Shown here one piece after another: positions 24,401 through 33,300 of a stretch of DNA of 64,000 nucleotides. Positions within the stretch are counted from its first letter, which is position 1. Each line of letters opens with the position of its first letter. The translations under genes were made by a program, and so were the position numbers. Under the pieces are notes generated by a model. The model saw only the letters and a program-made list of their open reading frames with translations. It had not been told where the DNA came from and did no database searches. Source of the stretch: Pelodera strongyloides (Eukaryota > Nematoda > Chromadorea > Rhabditida > Rhabditidae); NCBI GenBank assembly GCA_036852015.1, contig JAANDG010000647.1, positions 1 through 64,000 on the forward strand. Direction: 5' to 3'.

Positions 24401-26202
24401 GTACACTTTCATTCTTATGCAGCTTATGCAAATGACAATAAATTAGAATAAAAATAGAGTTAAATTCTAGCAACTTAGCACAATTACGTAAGAATTGAGT
24501 TTTCCGCGATGCGTTTCAAAAACCGGCCGGTATTTCACTCTAATCTGTTGGTCGCTTTGCCTGTTAGTACATGGTTCTTTCTTGAAGAGTCCCTTTCATA
24601 AAATGTATAAATTTTTATAGTATAAAGAATGAAATAAATAAATATTCTCTTTTCAGTGACCATTGGGATGTCGTCCGAGGTCTGGTCGACTTTTGTCTGA
24701 ATTCTTGTCCCGCCGACACTCGCCCCCTTCACACGGTACTGCACACGATCATCAGAAATGGACTCCCGGTGCCTTCATGGCTCGAGACTGTTTACTTGGT
24801 GAGTCAGTACATAATAATCGACCATATAAAGCGAAATATGTGTCCGATAGGTGAAACCAAGAAATGAGGGGGGGGGGGGGGGGTTGCAAAGTATGCCCCC
24901 TTCATACGGTACTAGGTGCTACACACACCATTTTCTAAAGTGGACAGTGGACTCCCGGTGCCTTCTTGGCTCGAGACTGCTGTTAGGATGTTAGGGTTTA
25001 CTTTTTCTTTATTTCTGTTGTTACGGTTTCTTTTTTTTTGTTTAATTTCAAATTCCAGGATGTCGATATTGGCGGATATCTGCGCACGCTCGTTGAGTTT
25101 GACTCTCCGAATGCTATCACTGCGGCGCTGACTGCCATCAACAAGTTTGTGGACAGTTTGCAGAATCAGGTAAGAATGATCACGTCAAAATAAAATACGA
25201 GGCAACCACTTTACTTTTTTTTCATTCAAGGTTTCAAAATTCAAGAAGCTTCAAGATTCAGGGTTTGCTCAAATAAAAAATGCTGGTTTTATTCCTTTTG
25301 CAAAATGTGCAGAATGTCAAATATCATTGTTAATCATATCGGTCATCTGTTTGCGTTTGTATGTTCGTTTTTAATTTTCATCCTCGGATGTAGTATTTAA
25401 TTAAAAAAAATACTATGAAGGGCTTCGGTTACTCCTTGACAGTGCGTTTGTTTGCTTTTTGAAGAAAAACTAAGCTAGTCCGGGCCGGGGATCGAATCCG
25501 TGTGAGAGAGCGATCCCCGACTCTTTGTTTTCGAAAAGCTCTGTTTATGGAAAATACGGTACCGTACAAGCAGTATAGTATTCCCTGTTATAACCAAACA
25601 TTTGCAGGTTCGAAGTGTTGATAGTCGTGTCCTCCTCCCGTACACGCCAATGGATGAGGTGTTTGAGTTGTGTAGTAGACGGACGACGACAAATGAGGAA
25701 ACTAACCTGGTCAGCTTTTTCTGTGCTCGATATTAAAGCGAAACACCGGCCGGTTTTTGAAACACATCAAGAACACCAGTATTCTTATGCAGCCTATGTA
25801 AAACCATAAGTTAGCATAAAAAAATAGACCCCAATTCGACCCCACTTAGCATAAATACATAAGAATGCAGTTCTCCGATGTGTTTCAAAAACCGGCCGGT
25901 ATTTCGCTTCAACATTTGCATTAATTTTTCTACGACTAATGTATCTTGCAAGTTTTATAAAGAGGGTGGTGTATAATTCCCGTTGGCCGTTTTATGTCTC
26001 CCCTGTGTAAATTGCGCCAAGTATTAGCCACAGATGAGCTATGTGTTCGCCGCACTCGCACGGGAGTGCGGTGCAACCTCCGAGTTTCGTAAATGTAACC
26101 ACTATTTTTCAGTTGTTCAAGGTGGTCCGTGACAAAGTGTCGGCCCTTCAGAAACGTATGCAGGGATTCTCGAATGCTTCGAAGTTTTCGGTTGTAGCTT
26201 GA
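3406..26202 (+). CDS. NUP160: Nuclear pore complex protein Nup160
   Basis: Thirty-seven exons join in frame to 1291 residues (vertebrate Nup160 is about 1436). Nup160 is a scaffold subunit of the Y (Nup107-160) complex; in C. elegans it is npp-6. Exons: 3406-3505, 3979-4075, 4315-4433, 4784-4881, 5233-5327, 5726-5817, 6040-6163, 6637-6700, 7027-7096, 7360-7442, 7616-7678, 7807-8004, 8335-8448, 8951-9043, 9315-9370, 9700-9814, 10323-10457, 10735-10855, 11120-11202, 11625-11699, 18223-18332, 18648-18822, 19077-19163, 19357-19449, 20047-20151, 21045-21128, 21331-21438, 22067-22175, 22381-22535, 22793-22930, 23200-23327, 23665-23747, 24126-24186, 24657-24798, 25059-25169, 25608-25709, 26113-26202. 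Collinear landmarks include DRFIVW and VIPGAN near residues 60-100, WRLWALWND in the propeller, then the helical part with YELLSAYHIARNEY, MYEWALRLRDEPR, NGLPVPSWL and LLPYTPMDEV near the C-terminus. Intron 20 hosts two antisense genes. A phase-0 exon could still be missing. Confidence 0.93.
3828..3950. repeat. Inverted-repeat element (TTCACCAACACGCAGGG family), intron 1 of NUP160
   Basis: It begins TTCACCAACACGCAGGGAGC and closes with a diverged complement. The same ends occur in inverted orientation around 33173-33297, so this is a second, more degraded copy of one small palindromic family. Confidence 0.55.
4957..5044 (-). repeat. Dispersed repeat, intron 4 of NUP160
   Basis: On the minus strand this reads CCCCGTCTTTTTCTC, then AATGCTATTTTCTGTCCCCAG, then GGTGAATATG. 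The same blocks in the same order occur on the plus strand at 35257-35361 just after SLX1. Confidence 0.6.
5456..5626. mobile_element. Palindromic TTTAAAGCG MITE, intron 5 of NUP160
   Basis: Near-complete copy. The left terminus reads TTAAAGCGAAATACCGGCC and the right terminus is its diverged complement. The interior has the family's ATGCAAAT and AATTAGAATAAAAAAT blocks. The terminal TTTAAA resembles the palindromic PALTTTAAA class described in Caenorhabditis. Confidence 0.8.
6440..6579. mobile_element. Palindromic TTTAAAGCG MITE, partial, intron 7 of NUP160
   Basis: One end is intact enough to recognise (GGCCCGTATTTCGCTCTAA at the right), and the interior carries ATTTGCAT and the GAATACGGGTGTACTCG block. 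The left terminus has been lost or is very diverged. Confidence 0.65.
8679..8854. mobile_element. Palindromic TTTAAAGCG MITE, intron 13 of NUP160
   Basis: Full-length copy with a mutated left terminus (TTAAGGCGACATACTGGCC) and a good right terminus (CCGGCCGGTATTTCGGTTTAA). The internal ATGCAAAT is kept. Confidence 0.8.
9397..9543. mobile_element. AAAGCGGTTTTTGAAACG MITE relative, intron 15 of NUP160
   Basis: It starts TTTAAAGCGGTTTTTGAAACG and ends AAACCGGCTGTTATATCGCTT. Its right end is duplicated: two CATTTCAAAAACCGGCTGTT units stand side by side at 9481-9530. The interior differs from the main family (TTACATGGGAATTCAG). Confidence 0.6.
11724..11744 (-). terminator. Polyadenylation signals of the downstream secreted-protein gene
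   Basis: The minus strand here contains overlapping AATAAA hexamers within 45 nt after the stop codon at 11766, a suitable place for 3' end formation. The site lies inside intron 20 of NUP160, 25 nt after the end of exon 20. Confidence 0.5.
11766..14095 (-). CDS. Secreted cysteine-rich protein, paralogue 1 (nested in NUP160 intron 20)
   Basis: Seven exons on the minus strand (14071-14095, 13625-13752, 13297-13361, 12768-12916, 12393-12507, 12020-12119, 11766-11822) encode 212 residues. Residues 1-18 form a signal peptide ending ASA before TCSQ. The mature part is Cys-rich, with an APRW(F/W)LDLV block after a conserved NST glycosylation sequon and a YQCGAGYN motif at an exon junction. The closest relative seen is the neighbouring gene at 15226-17116: the same seven exons, the same phases, and exon lengths identical or within 6 nt. 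The family is not recognised with certainty. The layout resembles nematode T20D4.11-like (DUF19) secreted proteins, which is only a suggestion. The function is unknown. Confidence 0.85.
14141..14149 (-). promoter_or_regulatory. TATA box of secreted paralogue 1
   Basis: CTATATAAG on the minus strand lies about 50 nt upstream of the ATG at 14095. A TATATA element sits at a matching distance in front of the sister gene, which supports a shared promoter layout. Confidence 0.55.
14150..15190. other. Spacer between the two nested secreted-protein genes
   Basis: No exon-like sequence or repeat family was recognised. It should contain the upstream control region of paralogue 1. The open frame at 14235-14444 has no supporting motif. 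Confidence 0.35.
15191..15200 (-). terminator. Polyadenylation signal of secreted paralogue 2
   Basis: GAATAAATA on the minus strand lies about 30 nt after the stop codon at 15226, followed by a T/A-rich tract. Confidence 0.5.
15226..17116 (-). CDS. Secreted cysteine-rich protein, paralogue 2 (nested in NUP160 intron 20)
   Basis: Seven exons on the minus strand (17092-17116, 16802-16935, 16493-16557, 16164-16315, 15741-15855, 15457-15556, 15226-15279) encode 214 residues. The signal peptide MAAKYVISALLLAATAYA is followed by a mature chain with 14 cysteines, enough for seven disulphides. Motifs shared with paralogue 1 are SYW(V/Q)MHQ, NSTEAPRW, YQCG.GYN, DFYC, IKNGT, NYCD.NAGV and CGLN. The exon 4 donor is GTGCGT, chosen because it keeps phase with the homologous GTAAGT of paralogue 1. 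The last exon starts EATNPEC and ends CPPFH. It is clearly a tandem duplicate; which copy came first cannot be told. It is probably extracellular, with unknown function. Confidence 0.85.
17164..17174 (-). promoter_or_regulatory. TATA box of secreted paralogue 2
   Basis: GTATATATAAA on the minus strand lies about 50 nt upstream of the ATG at 17116, the same spacing as in the sister gene. Confidence 0.55.
17175..18222. other. Remainder of NUP160 intron 20, upstream of secreted paralogue 2
   Basis: No conserved exon was recognised between the TATA box and NUP160 exon 21. Open frames here (for example 17408-17728) lack any known motif and any flanking structure. Confidence 0.35.
20266..20335 (+). 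repeat. Fragment of the tRNA-derived SINE body, intron 25 of NUP160
   Basis: It contains GTGTCATCTGGAACTC and a diverged GCTACTGTACCGCGGACC block, matching part of the SINE at 28707-28989. Both ends are missing. Confidence 0.4.
20491..20784 (+). other. Unexplained open frame in NUP160 intron 25 (possible cassette exon)
   Basis: An open frame of about 98 codons runs into a plausible donor (ATG then GTAGGA at 20785) in phase 0, the same phase as the flanking NUP160 exons. It has normal-looking amino-acid composition (for example TVEERQIAASFVRTLAERC). The comparison with vertebrate Nup160 runs straight from exon 25 to exon 26 without it, so the main model skips it. The upstream acceptor is weak, and no protein family is recognised. 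Confidence 0.35.
20833..20851 (+). repeat. Poly-G tract
   Basis: An uninterrupted run of G follows TTGTT in intron 25 of NUP160. Similar G runs occur near 23392-23437, 24869-24884 and 38361-38377. Confidence 0.9.
21166..21240 (+). repeat. CT-rich simple repeat, intron 26 of NUP160
   Basis: Runs of CTCTCT interrupted by CCC and GTCAGTC. Confidence 0.9.
21782..21875. repeat. Imperfect inverted repeat, intron 27 of NUP160
   Basis: The ends TCTTATTTTGCTCT and AGAGCAAAATAAGA are exact complements. Inner parts (CCTCTATTC and the opposite GCATAGAGG) pair only partly. It is likely the relic of a small hairpin element. Confidence 0.55.
22693..22787 (-). repeat. tRNA-like relic, intron 29 of NUP160
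   Basis: The minus strand shows an A-box-like GCGCAGTGGGTA and a B-box-like GGGTTCGACTCC at tRNA spacing. No full cloverleaf with a paired acceptor stem can be drawn, so this is a tRNA-derived repeat or pseudo-tRNA, not a functional gene. Confidence 0.5.
23772..23956. mobile_element. Palindromic TTTAAAGCG MITE, intron 32 of NUP160
   Basis: Full-length copy starting 25 nt after exon 32. The left end is AAAGCGAAATACCAGCTAG and the right end is CGGGCGGTATTTCGCTTTAA. The octamer is mutated to ATGCAAAC. Confidence 0.8.
24362..24543. mobile_element. Palindromic TTTAAAGCG MITE, intron 33 of NUP160
   Basis: Full-length copy with the canonical left end TTTAAAGCGAAATACCGGCC and the right end CCGGCCGGTATTTCACTCTAA. 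The interior has ATGCAAAT. Confidence 0.85.
24893..24995 (+). repeat. Partial duplicate of NUP160 exon 34 inside the following intron
   Basis: The blocks CCCCCTTCA.ACGGTACT and GGACTCCCGGTGCCTTC.TGG plus CTCGAGACTG repeat exon 34 (24657-24798) in the same order and strand about 200 nt downstream. The centre has an insertion that breaks the reading frame, and no donor follows. It is a dead copy. Confidence 0.75.
25733..25913. mobile_element. Palindromic TTTAAAGCG MITE, intron 36 of NUP160
   Basis: Full-length copy with left end TTAAAGCGAAACACCGGCC and right end CCGGCCGGTATTTCGCTTCAA. It begins about 25 nt after exon 36. Confidence 0.8.
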
Positions 26203-27380
26203 GTAGTTTGGACGTGACTTTCTATATCATGGACTTTTTGGGTGTTAGAACTTTGCACAGTCGCTGAACAAAAAATTGTCTGCCGCTCCGCTGTGGCACT
26301 TTTTTTGCGCGGCTTTTGTGCGAAGTTTGACGTTGTTGGCCGCGATGATAAACGCTAGAGAGATTCGAAAAGAAGCTTTTGTGTTTTTTTCCGTCTAGGT
26401 ATGTCCTTTTTGCCATGGTTTTTGCCATGTTTATTTATTTATTGTTTATTGTTATACTTTTTGATCTCGGTTAAATTGGTAAGTTTCAAATCTCGTTCTT
26501 CTGTTCTTGGTATGAGTATGGTCTTGTAAACCGGTTTCGACTCTTGATTACGGATTACTATGTTGACAGATTTTAATTTTTAGCTTAATTTGTTTCTTTT
26601 ATTTAAAATCTAGATGTTTTTGTTATAAGGAGGAATTCGGTGATGTTGCAGCAATTTTCCAATTTTAGAGCAGGAGAAGAGTTGTTCGTTGTTGGTGTAT
26701 TATTAGAGTGTGACAGTTTTCCGGAGTAAGCTCCTGATCCTGTTCTTTCGTAGTAAATTTTTCGTGTTATTATTCTGTAGGAATTGTTTGCATGCGTTTT
26801 ATAAGTGTTCTTTTTAAGCATTGAATAAAATGGATTCATATGTGCTTATTGGTTGAGTTTTGACATGTTATGGTAAATGAACCTAGCCTTTTTTCAGCTG
26901 AATGTAAGCAACGTTTTTGGACGAGTTTTAACAAGGCGTCTTATGGTCTGATAAGAAAAGATTTGAGGGCGTACGTTTAGTTTTTTTACAAGAATTATCA
27001 CTTCTTTTTAAAAGAGGACAGTTTCTGAATATGATAGTTCAAGGTAATTGGTCTATTAGCTGTGGCCAGGAATGTACATGTTTGTTGGCCAGAAAGTCAG
27101 ACGAAAGACTGGTTGGCTTTGGTCTAGCCTGGTGCTGTGTTTTTGAATATTTTTTTTAGCACTTTCGAGATTTCTTACGTTACCGTTAGATCGTGATTGT
27201 GTCATTTATGTATGGGTGTAACCGCTAAAATTTGACTGCTCTTGTTGGCTAATATACGCGGAGCTTCGGCTTCATAAATTCATGTTCTCAACACCTCTGA
27301 TCGTTGTTTTATTTTTCTCTTTTCTGTCTTTTCGTCTTGATAAGCGGACTTTTTCTAATTTACTATATAGTTATTTTGTA
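26203..27380. other. Spacer between NUP160 and SLX1
   Basis: No conserved coding segment was seen. An AATAAA near 26824 is a candidate 3' end signal for NUP160, although 620 nt from its stop. Transcription of SLX1 must start within this 1.2 kb or further upstream. Confidence 0.35.
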
Positions 27381-27386
27381 TTTCAG
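27381..27386 (+). promoter_or_regulatory. Splice-acceptor-like site before the SLX1 start (candidate SL trans-splice site)
   Basis: TTTCAG ends 11 nt before the ATG at 27398, with no upstream coding exon. Confidence 0.5.
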
Positions 27387-27397
27387 AACCCGTAACT

Positions 27398-30300
27398 ATG
27401 GACTGGGACGATCCGATTCCTATGGATGATGGTCCGCCGATGATGTTTGATGTGAGTTTTATAAATAATAATAATAACAATAATAATAATAATGATAATA
27501 ATAAATAATTATAATTATAATAATCCATCATTTGCAGGAGTTTACTGTATTCGAGTAGTGCTAAATAGTCGGATATCAATTATAGATGAAACGTCTGCTT
27601 ATTAAAGTTTACACTGTGAAACATTAGCTCTGTGCGACAAGTTTTTCTATTTTTTTATGTGTAGCGGTGTGGCGCGCGCTTTTGAAATGTGTGCTGAACG
27701 ACTGCGTTCCCGTGGATTATATGTAAATCGTGCTCCATTTTGTGCCGTAAATGCCCAGATGGACACATAAATTTGCATATAATACATGGAAATGTAGTTG
27801 TCGAGGATTGGGTTGGTTTTCACAAACAAGATGTTTCAAGAGGTTAACTTTAACAAGAACTTGGCTTTATATTTGCTAGCTTGAGCGGGTCCGTTATTCT
27901 TATTCGACTATGGTAGCATATGAGTGCCAAGTGCCAACGATCCAACATCCAAAGTTGAAATTGAACGCGTGTCAAGTGAATGTGTACACATCTAGTGAAT
28001 TCCCTGGGAACACCGATACGTGCCGAATCAAGTCCGTCAAGTTATCGGGCACATATCGGGGTTTTTTGGAGAATAATCGGGCACATGTCAGGGTTTTTCA
28101 AAAAATAAGCAATCACGTATCGGTTTTTGCAAGTTGCTGTGATAGCATGATGAGCCTATGCAAAAATCACGTAAAATAATCCGGTGAAACATGCCACGGA
28201 TTGGGCACATATCAGGGGTTTCACTTTCCTGTGTATGCCTTCATGTCTTCGTTGCACAAAATAAAGTAATTGATATCACATACAAACTCATAATTAATTC
28301 ATTACGAATATTTAGCAACAACTTGTTTCAGGACGATAATGATTTTCTGGCTCGTGAATTCCACCGGCAAACAAGTCCTCCAATGAGAACGGATGCAAAT
28401 GACTGTAGTCAGGATGGACTGTTATTGGACGAGACGGGCACTCCACTTTCTAGTTAGTTAATTAGTTAGATAATATGCGTTTAGTTAATAATTTAGATAA
28501 TTAGTTAGGTAGTAAGTAGTTAGGTAGTTGGTCCCTCGTCAGTTTCTCGTCGGATGTTTTTCATAGTTTGCTAACTAACTAATGAGAAGTGGACTGTACG
28601 TAGATAGTAGTGTATAGTTTCTATCCTTCGATTAAACCACGAAAAGTTGGAAGGCCAGCACCCTGGTAACAAACTAGGAATTATTCCCTTTAAATTTTAA
28701 ATCTGTGGGCGGGCCTGGTGGTCCAGTGGCAGCGCGTTCGTCTCTAACGCAATCGACCCGAGTTCGATTCCGGCCCGTGACACCTTTGAAACCACCACCA
28801 GGCGAGGGAATCATGGGCGATCCCTCCTGGCCCTAGCCCGAAGACGTCGAACAATTTGTCATCTGGAACTCGTCGCCTACTGCTCAGGACCTCTGCGGAA
28901 CATGTCATAAGCAAACATTGAATCTGTATTTTCACCCTTGAATAAAGGTGCACGCTCTTGAAGCGTAAAACAAATTTTATTTTTTTTTTAATCTGTACTT
29001 TTCCGACAGTAGAGTCTTCTCTTTTAGAAATTCGTCGTCAACGAAAACGTGATCCGTCCGTGGAAATTGAAGGCGTTCCGAAAACTGGCGGAACGGCGGA
29101 CAATTTCAAGAGGTCTGGAAATTAGGGTTGTTTAAAGGTTAAACTGTGACCATGTCTTTGGACTATGGTACGCGTCGCTTTACGCCAGCATGCGGTCAAC
29201 AGGGCGAGACAGTCGCCGCACACAACGGCGGACACAATTTTACTCCACGTTGGATTGGAACAGGACAATTTTACGTTCTGAGGCGCGCAGCGCCGCGCGC
29301 AAATGCGTAGCTGCGTCCGCGGAAAAGTTATGGCTTTTAACATCGGAAAGGCGGAGAAAAGAGGTTTCTCTGTGTCTCGAATTTTGCATTATTTTGGCAA
29401 ATTGCATTATTTTTCCGCGGACGTGGCTACACATAACATATCCCGCTGCGCCACTGAGGAACAGAGTCGAGGCATTCCCTCAAAAATGCGCTAGGAGTCT
29501 CCGAGTGTTTCATCAGTGATAGTACTTACAATTGTTAAAAATGTTAAATAACATATTGTTAGAGCGACAGCATATAACGGCCGGGTTTGAAGTTGTATGC
29601 AAATTACGACTAAAAAGTGGCGCAGTTATTTGCATACACTAGATAGGAATACTGGATCCAAAGTACGATTTAAAGAGGGGCTGTAAATGTAAAGTAAATT
29701 TAAACGCAAAAACATTCCAATGAAATAGCCAGGATGGTTGTAGTTATGCTGAAACATTGAGATTGTGAAGTATAACTTTGCGATGTTTATGGTATGCATG
29801 TTTATTCACATGTAAATGCTTATTTATTAACCCTAATTATTAAAGCGAAATAACGGCCGGTTTTTGAAACGCATCGTGGACAGCTGAATCCTTACGTAAT
29901 TATGCAAAGTTGCTCAAATTGAGCTCGATTTCTGCATAAGAATGCTGGTGTACTTATATGTTCCAAAAACGGGCCGGTATTTTGCTTTAAGCTTATTGAA
30001 TTTGTCCAGATTTTCCTTCGGTGTGGGTGGACGGCGAAGTATCTCCCAGCCTGTACTACCCGTGACGCCGAAAGCTCGAAATAATCAGGTTTTGATTACC
30101 ATATATTATAAACAAATAAAAACCTTTGTGCTTCAGGTGCTTGAAACAAAAATAAGTTGGTAAATTTGGTGGTTACTGTATTTGGGTACGAATACTAAGC
30201 TTCATTACACTTATGGCCTTATCTGTTGTTTCAAAATTTCTGTACTTATTCAAATTTAGTTATACTTTTCGTGATACTTTTTCGTGTTATTTCAATGGGT

Positions 30301-33300
30301 TTTTTAATGTAAACATTTGCAGCCGCTTTTGTCATCTTTCTTAGCTAAAGTGCCTGTGATTGATGCTGGGGAAAAGAAGTCGGCCAGGGAATATAGTTCG
30401 ACGCAGGTACGTCCCCGTGGCTCAACGCATAAATTTCCAGAGTGACGCGCATGTCACAAACAAATAAACAAACTTTCTTGCTTTATATAATCAGATATCG
30501 CGTGGTGTTATTTCAACAGATAAATAAGTAAATAAATAGTGGTGTACATATACAAATTACAAATCTACCACAAGCAAGAGAGACAGCGAGACACCGTGCC
30601 TTTAGGCGTCGTCCCCACAAAAACGCCGAGGTCCTCCACGGAAAGCGCCTACAGTACCCGATGAATTCTTTGGAGTTTATTGCCTGATCAGCAGAAGTAC
30701 GCTCAAACAATATAAGGTTGGTTTTGTATGGAAAACAATGTTTGTGAGCAGTGCAGGAATAATAGTAAATAGTAATAAAAAAAGGATCTCATAGAGTCTA
30801 GAGTCAAGCGCTCCACTACTTACGTGGAGTTTAATCGGGCAATAGTTGACTTGTCCCAGCCTGTGCGAAAACGCAATACTATGTAGATTTTAAGTAGTCA
30901 ATCCACACCTGGTACCCCAACCCAAGTGCGGCAAAATGCCGGTTGGAATTGTGCCGCGCACCCCTGGCGTCCTATCCGCCGTGCCATAGAGGTGCCCGGC
31001 GCACAGTAGTGACGAGCTCTTTGTCAGTGTCAGTGTTATATAAGTGCTTGCAGTTTTCTGTGCATAAGGATTGTAAAGCAACGAAATATTGTACTTTTAG
31101 AATCGCTGCTACATTGGATATACAGTAGATCCAAATAGAAGGATTCGACAGCATAACGGGGGAAAAGAGGCCGGAGGAGCCAAGAAGACGGACAATAGGG
31201 GGCCGTGGTATGGAATTTGGGGTGATTCAGATTATAGTGAAATTAAATTAGGAGAGGGAGGAGGCCCGAGGAGGGCGTGGCATTGTTTTCAATTCTGGAA
31301 TATACTTGAATCACACACTTTCTGTGGTCTATACGATGGCCAAAATGGGAGCTGGCGTTAGATATGGTAAGTGTTGTGCCGGAAAACATCCTCATTGGAT
31401 TAGTACTGAAATAATTGTTCTGTGAAACATTGCGCTTTTCAATTTGTCACCTGGAACTCGTTCTCCTCTGCGCTTGAACCCCGCTTTGAGCACTAGAATA
31501 CTGAAGCACCCTTGAATAAAGGAGCACGCTCCTGAGATCTTGAGCATGTCAAATCGTTGAACTTAACATTTTTAATCGATTATAAATTATCTTCTCCTTT
31601 ATATAATAGGATAGGAGGTAGATGGGAAGAATAGAATACGCAGAAAGATAAAAAAGATAAATAAAAATAAGCATGCTTCCACACTTTTCAGGGATATGGT
31701 GTGTATCATCCACGGGTTCCCGAACAATGTGGCTGCTCTGAGATTCGAGTGGGCGTGGCAGGTGTGTGCCTGCTGAAGTAATCAATAGTGAAAAGTAGAT
31801 CAACACTTATACGCCATGGCACACCACTGTGAACTGAATTGTGTGAAGTCATTCCGTTCAACCCCTCGCCAACAGCTATTGCGGCCCGCGCAGTGGTCCG
31901 AGTTTATGATGGCGGGGTGCGGTTGAGCTGGCCCGAGTCCTTGTATGAAGCTTTATTTAGAACCCGGAGAAAAGTCGTGCACTCAAGGGAAAGTGTGTAG
32001 AGAAGAAGAGAAGAAAAGAGACTCCGTTTTCGTATAGGTTAGTATTATTGTAATATTGTATACCAGACGGCTAAAGCCGCCTGAGGCGGCTTTCAAAGCC
32101 AAAAATGCAGGAACATCAGTGAGCACACCTAGGTGAAACGTTTGCAACGTATATTGAAAAAGCATGAAATAAAATTCGAATTTCGCTTGCTCAAAACGAG
32201 GCTCCGGCTCTCCTTTTATAGCCTTCAGATATTCAAATTTTCGTTGCGTTCACACGCGGCTTCAAACAAAAAAGTAAACTCTTCTCCTTTATATAATAAG
32301 ATTGTATATTATTTGCAAGATAAGTTGTTCGCTGTATTTTTCTTATATGTACATGTACACATAAAAAAATGTATGACATAATGGTAGTGAAATAATTAGT
32401 GTAGTAAATAATTGGTACAATAAAGTGAAGTGTCCCTATTACATAACTAGTATATCAGCTCTAAGAACTCTACCGTATATTAGTTCTGAGTTCGGAAGAT
32501 AAAGCGAGTTTGAAACATGCTGGGTTGCAACAAACAAAATATTACATTTTCAAATTTGCTCCAGGTATTTTCTTAAAAGCGAAATACCGGCCGGTTTTCA
32601 TGGACGCATCATGGACAGCTGAATTCCTACGTATTTATGCTAATTTACTCGAATTTAGCTCGATTTTTATTCAAATTTATTGGCATTTGCGTAGGCTGCA
32701 CAAGAATGCTGGTCTACTCGATGTGTTTCAAAAACCGGCCGGTATTTCGCTTTAAAATAAAAATTCAGGTTGCGTATTGCGTGCCATCTGATGAATAGTG
32801 TGCCGTGGATGAGGCTTGGACTTACTTTTCGATGGTTGTTGCCGGTCAGTTTACCCACAGTGTATTTGTTTTAATTATAGTGGATTTGAGTACTTATACT
32901 TACAGTAGTATGCTGCGAGAAGTGTCCGATACTGCTTTGATACTAAACGTAAGAGAAGCTACCACGAGATGTAGATGCACTATTACGAATGGCACTAAAT
33001 GTTACTTGAAGTGCTACAATACTTGGGAAAGTACTAATATACTACGGGAAGTACTAGGATAAACTATCGAAGGTAGTACGGTAATGCGAGAAATTAGCAT
33101 GATCCTATAAGATCCACGCGGAGTCTTACGAAATGCGTCGAGGAGGGAGGGATTATCGAATTCTGGTGCCGTATTCACCAACACACAGGGAGCCCTCCCT
33201 AGGCTCACGGTCGCGCTGAATCTCTTCTGCTCTCACACTCACTACGCACTCTAGCTCCCTGGGGAGGCCAGGGAGGGCTCCCTGCGCGTTGGTGAATAAG

